From NCBI GenBank assembly GCA_030770545.1, contig CM061094.1, positions 3,023,001 to 3,087,000 on the forward strand: a DNA stretch of 64,000 nucleotides, read 5' to 3'. The notes beneath the pieces were generated by a model. It was given only the letters and a program-made list of their open reading frames with translations, ran no database searches and was not told the DNA's origin. This stretch comes from Macropodus opercularis (taxonomy: Eukaryota; Chordata; Actinopteri; Anabantiformes; Osphronemidae). A program made the position numbers and the translations under genes. Shown here in pieces: positions 26,101-35,759 of the stretch (positions are counted from its first letter, which is position 1; each line of letters opens with the position of its first letter).

Positions 26101-26580
26101 ACATCAGACATGTCAGACGGCTTCTCCTCACCAGGTAGTGAGTTTAGTAGCGTCCACACAGAGAACAATGCCTCTCTCAGACAGCAGCGTGAGCGTGTCA
26201 TCACCACAGCTCACAGCCTGGAACTTCTCCTTACATTTAACAAGGTCTGAGAGGAACACAACCGGTGACAGAGGCGCAAATAAACACAGAACAGAATTCC
26301 CATCATCAGGTTGATGTAAAGAATTAATGTTAATCATATAAGAGCAGATATTCAAGACTGACTCACTCTGTTTTCCTTTGACTGTTCTGTCATTGTCCTC
26401 GTTGGTGCGAACGATAAACGCTTCTCCATTAGTTTTAACGAAGCCAACCACGCTGTGACCAGCTGACAGATCCCTGATGTGACAGCTGAGGTTTAGGAAG
26501 TGAACTCCACCAGCTGTAGAGGCATTTAACCCATCTTTCAAGCGAAAGCCCTGCTGGCAGTTCTCTCCCCATGAAAACAT
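20123..26580 (-). CDS. HERC-type E3 ubiquitin ligase, tandem copy A (RCC1 repeats + HECT), 23 exons
   Basis: Minus-strand exons: 26580-26367, 26246-26132, 25986-25910, 25616-25398, 25319-25228, 24760-24630, 24398-24277, 24107-24031, 23899-23805, 23684-23625, 23537-23435, 23355-23160, 22873-22713, 22592-22488, 22393-22301, 22138-21983, 21904-21764, 21598-21429, 21328-21265, 21152-21082, 20980-20797, 20717-20618, 20349-20123; 2973 nt, 990 residues, all phases consistent. Residues 1 to about 350 form an RCC1-like domain (VYAWGQDSRGQLGLG, VFGWGRNDCGQLGLG, VFTFGSGRHGQLGHN, IYSCGCGESGQLGRG). From about 620 on is a HECT domain (FLFGLLCGLALYNQ, TIQMFWEVFDEL, ESLTCHSILELPLYS) with predicted catalytic Cys956. 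HECT ligases carry ubiquitin, or ISG15 in human HERC5, as a thioester on this cysteine before transfer. ISRE matches upstream favour an interferon-induced HERC5/6-like gene, but by architecture alone it could be any small HERC (HERC3-6). It lies head-to-tail downstream of copy B. Confidence 0.9.
24777..25030 (+). repeat. Teleost dispersed repeat in intron 5 of HERC A
   Basis: Segments such as tttctaccgcttcttcccc, agcctatcccagctgtct, acgggcaatttagag, gactgtgggaggaa and ccaccacaccaccgtgcc match in order a very common teleost dispersed repeat known to me from many fish genomes. It starts after a (CATT)n run. The equivalent intron of copy B lacks it, so it inserted after the duplication or was lost from B. 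Confidence 0.7.
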
Positions 26581-26638
26581 TTTGGTGAAGTGACTCTGGA
26601 GACCCGACAGCTGCTTTTTAAGACTCAGCTCAGCCGGT

Positions 26639-26652
26639 GAGAAACGAAACTT
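26639..26652 (-). promoter_or_regulatory. ISRE match upstream of HERC copy A
   Basis: The minus strand reads AAGTTTCGTTTCTC, a full match to the interferon-stimulated response element consensus AGTTTCNNTTTCNY bound by IRF/ISGF3 factors. It lies about 60 bases upstream of the start codon. Copy B has nearly the same element at nearly the same distance. Confidence 0.65.
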
Positions 26653-26722
26653 GGATGATGATGCCGACGCTGTTTTGACGAAGGAAAAACAAAACCTAAA
26701 CCACACGTCATGAAAGAAAACC

Positions 26723-26734
26723 GAAAGTGAAACT
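26723..26734 (+). promoter_or_regulatory. Second ISRE match upstream of HERC copy A
   Basis: GAAAGTGAAACT matches GAAANNGAAACY exactly and lies about 145 bases upstream of the copy A start codon. Together with the element at 26639-26652 it makes a double ISRE in the short space between the two HERC genes. Confidence 0.65.
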
Positions 26735-27293
26735 GTAAACACAAATGTGCAGAGTTCAGACTGTGCTTGATGCACAGCAATAAAACAGTTAATATGATGA
26801 TAATGACGCGCAATGTACAGTACGGTGTTGATATTATGTATGATATTATAAAAATGAATAGATTGTTGTGCTCACAGATATAGTGTCCAAAAAAACAGAT
26901 TGTACTGTTTAATTAAAAGATTTAATGCGGGGATATAGTTTTTCATTTTCAGAATTGTGTTACAGAAAAATGTTTTAATTGCTGCAATCACCTTACAGTA
27001 GCATGAAAAAAAATATTTTCTTACATTATAATTTTTGTTCAGATATGCTTAATTATATGTAACAGTCTTTAAGCTACAAACATTCAATGCTTGTATATAC
27101 TGTACAGTAGCGTGTAGCAAAAAATTCAAACACATACGTAAAATTAGTTTTGCTACTGTATGTCCTCACACACGCATTATGATTTAGACAAAATATTCAT
27201 ATTTGCTAATACATATATACAAATGCTGCAATTTTCAGGCATTTACAAGACTCTTTCAACAGTGTTTCTGTCATCACTTTGCAGATTCTTCTT
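26735..27293. other. Spacer between HERC copy B 3' end and HERC copy A promoter
   Basis: About 560 bases of AT-rich sequence with no coding exon seen. It must hold the 3' UTR of copy B and the distal promoter of copy A. Confidence 0.5.
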
Positions 27294-30200
27294 TTAGATC
27301 CTTTTCTTGCTCAGGGTCTCCATCAGCTTGGTTCGCATCATCTCTTTGCTGGAGTATGGGGGCAGCTCCAACTTGGAGAAGCATGTGTGCGTCTCGGGGT
27401 AGTACTGGTCATATGAGTCATCCTCGGCTTTTTTAACCGTGACTGCCACCGTGATGTTTTTCATGGTGAGAATAGGCACCTTTTCAAAACCTGTCACAAA
27501 CCCTGTTGGAAAAAAAAAAGGTAGTCAGTAGTATCCTTTCTTTGTAAAAGTAGAATTAATGGCAGAGTTATTGTATTGGATTGATTAGAATTATAGCTTG
27601 TCTTTATTTTATACATATATACATAATACTTACACAGAAACTCTTTCTTTTGTTGTTCAGTTAGTTCATCAAACACCTCCCAGAAAATTCTTATGGTTGG
27701 ATGGTCAGCGTGATACCCCCCCTCGTAACCTGTGTTCTGAAAATGCAATAAAGTTACTGATACTAAAGTATCACCGTGTGAGAAAACAGTAGTTACAACA
27801 TGAACAAGACCACAACGTGCTCTTGTTTTGACCGTACCTCTTTCATTCTTGCCCAGTCATAGAAGTCTTCACCCACCAGTAACCCCCGCAGCTCCTCTGG
27901 CCGAAACAGCTTCACCAAATGCGGGTCACATACTTGGAAGAAGCCTCGGCTAAACTCCTTAAACACAGCCTCCACGGATGTGTTGAAGGCGTAGTTCACA
28001 TAGGCTTCAACAAACTCCTTCCTGTTCAGCAGATTATTTTAAAGCTTTTTCAGTAAAATTAGTCGTGGACCAAATTTGCATGTTGCCACACAGCTACATT
28101 ATTAATAAAAGCAGTTTATTTTTTTTAACTCTTTGCAGATACTACACATCAAATCCTTCTGACACCGTGGTTCAAAGTGATTCTTTGACTGCGAACCACT
28201 TAGTGTTAATCAGTTGAAACTATTTTAGCTGGCTCCCATTTTCTCTCTCCTTCTGTTTGACTATTATGCAATGTTGCAGTTTATACTTAAATTAATAAAT
28301 TAATATATTATTGTATATTTTGTTGGATAATGTACATAAAAAAAATCCTAAAATAATGGTCAAATAATAAAAAGTAAAGTAATAAAAGCTTTATGGTTCT
28401 CACTTATTTTGACCTGTTACTGGCTTTTCGGGATTTTCAGGATCAAGTTCAACCTTTTTCCCGTCCCAGTCAATCTGTTAACAAAGACACCGATCAGCTT
28501 CAGTCACTGAGAAGTGATGACAGATTGTCAGTGGAATATTGGAAAGGAGATAAATTGGATTAGAAATTACTGATGATCTCTAAACACCTACTACAAAGTC
28601 AATCTCCAGGCTTTGTATAACATCATCTTCATACTTCTCCAGGATGTGCTTCAGATTGCTTCAAACATAAGAAAGGCATCAACGTCCAAGCTCACACACC
28701 ATCAGAGATGCTGTATCGTATCTACAGAATGCTCAGCAGCTAAACCTACATCTGCTGGTTATTTCACTGACCTGCCAACACATGGACTGAACTCCACCAT
28801 ATCTTCCAGGGAAGATTTTACACCGAGCAGCTTCTTGAACAGAACCAGTGGGAAGGGAAGGTGTACGATGCACTGGTTGTGCAAGGCCAATCCACACAGA
28901 ACCCCAAACAGGAAGTAGTTCTGGTGCTCCAGCCCTGCCTGTTCATGGTGGAAACAAAAAACATCATGTTTTTATGATGCTTTAAGATTTGGAATTAAAC
29001 TTGTTTTGTTATTATGTGTTATAATTAAAGGGCAAAAAATTTAATGTAATGAACAAAAATTAATTTTTAATGATTGGAATCTTACGTTAGATGGGAACCA
29101 CGCCAGTGATTTCGAGTCGTTGAACATAAACATTCTGGCTTCCACTGAAGTCATCTCACGAAAGACTTTATGAAAAAAGTCTTTCACATTGACATGATCT
29201 TCTGTAAGGTTTTCATCAAAATACACCTACAAGACAAAAAGATTCAAATTTATACAAGGGTGACTACAATGTACGACAACTCGGCACAAGTCTAACTCTT
29301 TGCGTACCATCAGTGGTTTCTTGAAGTCATTGTGGTGAGCAGCAGCCAGTTGTTGAAAGGTGTCTTTCAAAATCTTTGTTCGTGTCAGGTACAGTTCAAA
29401 CCACTCACTCTGGAATAAAGTATAAGATCAAATGTTTGTCACACAGACACTGCTAAACTGTAACACATATACTGAACCTTGCAAATCTGAATACAACTGT
29501 TGACGCTTTATACGTATATATGTTAGTGTCAGTTACCTTGCAGTAGTCAGCATTCATGTCAAAAAGAGCTTTCTTTGTTTGCAGATCCATCAAGATTGGA
29601 AAGCTAAAAAGGATGAGTGACTCATCTGGCTAAAGAAAAAATGCAGATGATTGATAATCCATGAGTACTTCAGTGCCCCTAACAACACCTAACAAGAAAA
29701 GTACAAGTGCCATCTTGCTTTTATATATCAATTCAATTCAATTTTATTTATATAGCACCAATTCACAACTACAGTTATCTCAAGGCCCTTTACAAGTAAG
29801 GTTTAAGACCTGACACAACTAAACTCAACAAATCCCACATAGAGCAGCTTTTAATTGGAGCCAATGAATAAATTGTACATTTTAATAGCAACAGTGGAAT
29901 AACTCCCTCTATAGGGTTAGGGTTAGGAAGAAACCTCCAGCAGACCCAGGCTAAATGTGGGCGGACATCTGCCTTGACTGGTTGGGGTGAAGGTCAATAG
30001 ACATCTACATTATTAAATCATTAAATTGAATAATTTCATAAATAAAATGTAGATTTATACCATGCGTCCAAAACGCCAAAGCGACAGCTCCTGTTCAAGA
30101 ATCGCTCTGTCAATCAATAAGCAAAAGTCGCCGTCTGGCACCCTTCGTGGTTCTGCAATTCTGCTGTTGACCTTTGAGTTTTAGGAAGACAGGTCAAACA

Positions 30201-33200
30201 AGTAAAGAACTGAATCTGTAGAACGAGCGCATGGAGGTTCTGATATGGATAAAGAAAAGGGTTGCGACTGTTACAGTACTTACATTGTACATGTACTGGA
30301 GGACACGAAGCAGGTTTGTGACTGTAGAGTCGCGAGGAACTGGATAAGAAGACAGAAACCATGAGAGAGCCTTCTTCCACACCTTGACGTACGTAACCAT
30401 GGTGGAGGGAGACAGTGAGGACCACCAGTCACCTGAGGAAGACAACGCTTGCAGTGTTTAAAAACATACTTGGAAAAATTCAAAAATTTTTCCTTTGAAC
30501 AGGTGACATAGTGTAACACTGTTGCTGCTCATGCTTATTTATTCACTTGGTCTCAGCATTAGCTTGTGGATCATCCGAATCCACTGTGAGACAAGCTAAT
30601 TATTTAATGTAAACACATCCAACGTCGTGAAGAAAAATGAAGCTGATTAAAATTGTACATGTTCAGCAGCTCCCTGAAAAAGCTCGTCTTAAGATTGCTG
30701 TATATGTGACAATACCTATGACCTGAAGGCTTTCAGGAGGCAAGCGCAGCACAGCAGTAGCGACGGCCTCGGTGAGCTTTGCGTTGTGTTGCCGTCGGTG
30801 CGTCTGGATCACGTGCAGGAGCTCGTTGAGCAGCAGGTAGAGCCTCAGACCCTCTACTGCCAGTGGTTTCGTATTAAGGGAATGAAGCAAGACCAGGGCA
30901 GCGTCCTCAACCTGTCAGGGTTGCAGTCATTTGTAAAGGCAGACGCACCATGTCCTTATAACAGTAACAACAATAAGAGAAAACAAGAAACATACAAAAC
31001 CAACCTCTGTCAAAACATCATCCTTTTTTACGAGCGTCTTGAAAGCAAGTTGTGCACGCGGCAAGTCCAAGCCGTGATACTTTGGTGAGGTCTGGAAGTG
31101 TTTGTCTTTCCTACGAACACAGACGAAAAGCAAATCTCTTGGACTGGACCAAGGCGATAAAAGGCAGCAAATGCAAGTATTTGGATGACAGTAATCTAAA
31201 GTTATACATTATTTCCATGTCTGGCCCAAAATGGTGGAGTAAACACAAACGACTGTGTCCTGGTCATTTCCTGTCCTATAAACGAGTGGTAATATGCTTA
31301 CCTTTGTTCAAGGAAGCTTTGATTGACACAACATGCAGAGGAAAACATCCTGTGAATTTGCCTGCGAAGGATCTTTTTTAAGAATGTGGTTTGATTTTAA
31401 AAAGATCAACCATACAAAGTGATTATACAATGCTTACTGTTTTATCTTTTCCCTTGACTTTAAACCACATTCAGAGGTCCAGTGATCAATCACGTCATCA
31501 AGAGAGAGCTGTGTTCCATCAGGGTTTAACTCCTTGTGAGTCTGCAGAGCAAACAGTTTAAGTTTGTGTTTCCATGTTTACTCTTCCATCATAGCATGTT
31601 CAGTACAACGTAGTCGAGCTGGTACCTCATTCGTTGCACAAGTTGCAAATGAACAGTTTCCTCCTGCAAAGATGCTTCTTATTTTGGGACCATTATCACC
31701 ATCTAAAATTACAGGGAGATACTAAAAATGTCATCTCTGCATGACTTAGCTACGGTCTTCATTTAGTTAAGGGTTCCTACGAATTACAAAAATCATTTAC
31801 CCCGAAGCAGTTGAACAGGAAGTGGCACAGATGGATGAGTCTCGTCTCCACGTCCCAGCTGCCCGTGTTTGCAACATCCAAAGGAGTAGACTTTCTGGGA
31901 GTCTGTCAGCGCTAATGTGTGATGTCTGATTGAGGAGACAGCAGAACACGAACACCATCTCATTAGAAACACAAAATACTTGCTTTAGATAGATAGATAG
32001 ATTGACAGACAGATAGTAGATGCTTTTTGCATGCAATATTTAAAAAAAATATATAAATAAATATATATAAATAATAATAATAATAATAATGATTTATTGC
32101 ATACAAATTTCAATTTCAAATTATGGCTATTTGAAATCAATTGCAGAAAGTTAATTAGGCTCCATGGCGACAAATGTGGAAAACATTAAGTAATATTAAT
32201 CATACAGTAAACAGACAGTGTACTCTACCGTCCACATGCAACCTGGATGACCTTTGCCCCCCAGAGCTCAGCAACAAGCCGAGGACGCAGCTCATCCCTG
32301 AACGAGTTGTGTCCAAGCTGCCCGTGTCGACCAGAGCCGAATGTAAGCACAGCACCACCCTGAGGAAGAGAGATTAAAGCCCACAGGTATTTTCTGCATT
32401 TTTACCGTATGGAGTCTTGCATCACTAAGACATTTAAAACAATCTGTTGATGTATATTTTTATTCTAACAATTATAACACACAGACTTATATTAATATGT
32501 TCATTGATTTGAAATGCGTCTAAAAATTCATGTTTTTAACATACTGTCTCACCTTCAAATGCAATCATGTACTGTATGAATGCTGGGTTTAATGTGTCAC
32601 AATACACATGAATCTAGTATTTCTTAATTCTTAATTCACTTTTTATAGTATGCTGTTCCTGACTGACCTTAGTCAGAGCGGCCGTGTGGTCTTTTCCACA
32701 GGAAACATGAACGGTTTTCTTCATGTTTAAACAATGACACAGTGTAGGTGTGTGTCTGTCTGCAGAAACAAATAAGCCGTTCAAGGTTCAAATACTAAAT
32801 ACTATTACCTGTGTGTAATAACAGACTCATACGCCACATGATACACGTTAACCCATCAATGAAAAGTAGCTGCAGTACCTGCTGTGTCTCCCAGGCCGAG
32901 TTGTCCACAGTCGTTTCTGCCCCAGCCGAACACTGCTCCAGAGACAGAAACGGCGAAACTCTGCTCTCCCCCTGCAGCGACCTGAACCAGGGGCATCCCC
33001 GACAATGATTGGAGGTGTTGGGGACCGGCACCGGGTTTCGTCTTTCCCAAACCAAGCTGGCCCCTGGAGTCCTGACCCCATGCGTACACCTGGCCATCTG
33101 GGACAAATCACCAAGACTGTACATTTGTTCGTAGATAAAGCTTGTACCACCCATGTCTGCATTTACAACAGCAAACATGCTTTATTGACATCCTGGACAG

Positions 33201-33820
33201 TCAGGCACCAACTTGACTGTACCTTTAGTCAGAGCAAGTGAATGCTGGCTCCCACAAGCAACCTGAGAAACCGATATGTTGTGCAAACCTTCCAGAGGCC
33301 TGAGAGAACAGGAGACCGAAAAAGAGGAATTCAAACACAGTGCAGTGCTGGGAATCCAAACGAAGAAGATTTAAGTTCTTCAGATCGTTAGGATGGATGG
33401 CGTCTCCTTACCTCAGAGGGACAGTAGCGTCCACGCAGAGAACTCTGCCTCCCTCAGACAGCAGATAGACCGCATCATCGCCACAGCTCACAGCCTGGAT
33501 CTTCTCTTTACACTTCACAAACTCTGGCAGAACACAGCAGGGGGGCAGAGGAAGAGTCAGTTACCTGTCATCAGCTCTGAACACAGGGGCTGGAACCCAT
33601 ACTCACTCTGCCTTCCTCTGGCTCGAGTCCCGTCCTCGCGCTCATGTGTGCGAATGATGAACGAGTTTCCGTTGGTTTTGAGGAAGGCCAGCACGTTGTG
33701 ACCTGCCGACAGATGCCCGACGTGGTAACCGAGGTTTAGGTAATGCCCCCCCGCATCTGTCGTAGAGCTGCCTGCTTTAGAGCAGAAGCCCCGCCGACAG
33801 TCCTCTCCCCACGTAAACAT
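27294..33820 (-). CDS. HERC-type E3 ubiquitin ligase, tandem copy B (RCC1 repeats + HECT), 23 exons
   Basis: Minus-strand exons: 33820-33607, 33523-33412, 33299-33223, 33097-32879, 32759-32668, 32359-32229, 31925-31801, 31702-31626, 31541-31438, 31361-31302, 31110-31005, 30911-30716, 30432-30284, 30171-30061, 29629-29537, 29409-29308, 29226-29086, 28938-28772, 28658-28592, 28474-28404, 28021-27838, 27736-27634, 27502-27294; 2910 nt, 969 residues, open throughout. Exon order and phases equal copy A exon by exon. RCC1-type repeats fill the N-terminal third (MFTWGEDC, VYAWGQDSRGQLGLG, HGQLGRGDE). The HECT domain starts near residue 625 and ends with ETHTCFSKLELPPYSSKEM, predicted catalytic Cys941. 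Compared with A, exon 16 is 18 codons shorter and exon 13 is 4 codons shorter. Exon 20 uses the donor aataa|gtgag; the nearer acag|gt would break the frame. The protein is probably a cytosolic ubiquitin or ISG15 ligase, inferred from family only. Confidence 0.9.
29727..30003 (+). repeat. Teleost dispersed repeat in intron 14 of HERC B
   Basis: The block starts atcaattcaattcaatttta with tatagcacca, then ctcaaggccctttacaagta, aggaagaaacctccagcaga, cccaggct and ggttggggtgaaggtc. This order is the familiar 5' part of a highly repeated teleost element. Intron 14 of copy A does not have it. Confidence 0.7.
31987..32090. repeat. Simple repeats in HERC B intron 6
   Basis: A short (TAGA)n run at 31987-32001 and an (ATA)n run at 32070-32090 flank AT-rich sequence between exons 6 and 7 of copy B. 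Confidence 0.85.
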
Positions 33821-33874
33821 GTTGTCACACTGCCTCCCGAGAGCGAGCAGCTGATTCTTCACACAGCTGTGCCA

Positions 33875-33886
33875 GAAACGAAACTT
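33875..33886 (-). promoter_or_regulatory. ISRE match upstream of HERC copy B
   Basis: The plus strand reads GAAACGAAACTT, that is AAGTTTCGTTTC on the minus strand, starting 55 bases upstream of the copy B start codon. The core is identical to the copy A element, while flanking sequence has diverged. The element overlaps a gtaagt donor-like string, so it could also mark the end of a 5' exon. Confidence 0.6.
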
Positions 33887-33938
33887 ACCGTGGACATCAG
33901 CTGATCGCCATGAAAGCAAAAGCTAACACACACACACT

Positions 33939-33950
33939 GAAACGAAACGA
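33939..33950 (+). promoter_or_regulatory. Second IRF/ISRE-like site upstream of HERC copy B
   Basis: GAAACGAAACGA matches GAAANNGAAA, the IRF-binding core, about 120 bases upstream of the start codon. A further gcgaaagtgg lies about 20-30 bases beyond it. The spacing parallels the double element of copy A. Confidence 0.5.
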
Positions 33951-34740
33951 CAACACCAAGGTTTCAAAAAGCGAAAGTGGAGATGGAGGTGTTTTAATAT
34001 CCCGTATACGTGCTATTTGCATATAGGGTTTACTTATTGACCTCGGCTCCTTCTTTACTATAATTATTATTTTAGTATTCACTGTGTTGGCGTGTCCATA
34101 ACTAGATATACAGTTTAAGATTGTTTCTGTTCTTCTGGTGCCTTTTTAGACAAGCGAAATACTCTTTTAACAATCGTATGACTTCTAGAGCATCTAAAGG
34201 ACATTTGTAACCTTTTTCTGAACTTTGTTTTCTATCCACGCAATCAAGTCGTCGTTTCCTTGCTCGTGGTCAAGACCTCAGTGCGCAAAAAGTCTTTTAC
34301 TTGTGGATTTTTGTTGCTTTTGGTTTTAATATTATCTGAACTTTGGCTATAAAAATACTTATTTGGTCTGGTGGTAGCAGACATCACCTTAAACTACAAT
34401 GTATTGAAATGTAGAGACAAGTGCTAAATAACAGGTATTAAAAGCAATCACGAGGAATTTATGTATCCAATATAGTTTGGGATATTTTCACCTGTTCGTT
34501 TTACTGAGTTTCTCCCTTCAGTCTCCTCTTTCGTCACGAACCCATGTCCACTCAGCCGTGTCGCGCTCCCTCACTCCTCCAGTCACGCCCCTTACCTCCG
34601 GCCACTCCCACTTCCTGTTTTTACAGTCGGTCACTTATTACTAGCTTCATTATTTGACCACGTTCACCTGTTCCTGCATTTTTAAACCACCTCATCCACT
34701 CTGCGGCTCCGTGTTGTCATTTTCCTGACTCTGGTACCCC

Positions 34741-35325
34741 ATGAGAGTGGTATGAGGGCCTGATGTCCACAATCGGGGCCTGTGCTCACAGCCCAACACC
34801 ATGCAGGTTGTTTGGCATTTGCCAGAGAACACCAGGATTGGGAGATTCACCATTGGTGCCCTGTGCTCTTCACAGATGAGAGCAGGTTCACACTGAGCTC
34901 ACGAGAGTCTGGAGACGCCGTGCAGAATGCTCTGCTGTCAGCAAGACCGGTTTGGTGGTGGACCAGTGATGGTCTGGGGAGGCCGTTACTTGGAGGGCCG
35001 TACAGACCTCCATCTGCTAACCAGAGGTGCCCTGACAGCCATTAGGTACCGGGATGTTGTAGGGTGTGCATACAGGCATGTGGAGGCCACACACAATACT
35101 GAGCCTAATTTTCAATTTTCTTGAGGAATTTCCACAGAAGTTGGATCAGCCTGTGATCTGACTTTTCCACTTTAATTTGAGTATGATTCTGAATCCAGGC
35201 CATGGTATATTGATTTGAATTTCCATCAACGCATTTCACCATGCATAAACATTTTCAATTGGAAGATTTAATTCTTCAAGATGTGTTATTTCAGGGTTCC
35301 CTTTTTTGTCTGAGAAGTGTATTTC
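34741..35325 (+). pseudogene. Decayed Tc1-like transposon relic
   Basis: One frame gives AGCLAFAREHQDW...CPVLFTDESRF and a second frame gives GGGPVMVWGG...GRTDLHLLTRGAL...IRYRD. These are consecutive blocks of the fish Tc1/mariner DDE transposase that contain the first catalytic aspartate (FTDESRF). The two blocks are in different frames with sequence lost between them. The N-terminal DNA-binding part and the C-terminal end are absent. The 3' tail, with gatgtgttatttcagggttccctttttt, resembles the end of the same elements. It cannot encode an active transposase. Confidence 0.75.
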
Positions 35326-35676
35326 ACAATTTTCCTGTGAACTTTGAAGACACCACAACCAAAGGTGGTTGAAGCGGTTATTAACATCCACTTTGCTAAT
35401 ATATCAGCTGCCAATACTGATGAACATACAGCATTGCTCGTTATTTAAAATATGTTTTATATGTCCTATTAATATGTTTGTTCACATGCTTGTTAAATAA
35501 ACAGCTGATTTCACACATTTCACATTTAATAGATGATTAAACTAATTGGCCATTTGTGACTATTAACACATTTGTTGACATGACCTGCAGCACTGCATGG
35601 TTACATTTTGAGACAGACCAACCACAAGGTGGAGGCAGAGACTTCACTGTAGTAACTCCACTTAGTCCACCCTGGG

Positions 35677-35749
35677 TAGCAGCTTAACTGAGAGATGGAT
35701 CAGAGCCTGGTAACTAAAGGCTCTGATCCATCTCTCAGTTAAGCTGCTA
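35677..35749. repeat. Perfect inverted repeat (hairpin)
   Basis: The arm at 35678-35707, starting agcagcttaactgagagatg, is the exact reverse complement of 35719-35748. One more A-T pair extends the stem outward, and the loop is 11 bases (tggtaactaaa). Sequence to the right (ctataggcttagatgcg, tgatctcctctg) resembles the 3' part of a common teleost dispersed repeat, so the hairpin probably lies in or beside a repeat relic. Confidence 0.9.
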
Positions 35750-35759
35750 TAGGCTTAGA

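Noticed and set aside
26581..26775. In-frame open extension upstream of the HERC A start codon, and a similar one in copy B
   Set aside because: The shared residues KFRF come from the conserved ISRE bases, not from coding conservation. Flanking residues do not align, and the copy B extension has no ATG in frame.
35677..35749. Hairpin as a canonical microRNA precursor
   Set aside because: The stem is perfectly paired over 30 bases without the usual bulges. I recognise no known microRNA in either arm, and the surroundings look like a dispersed repeat.
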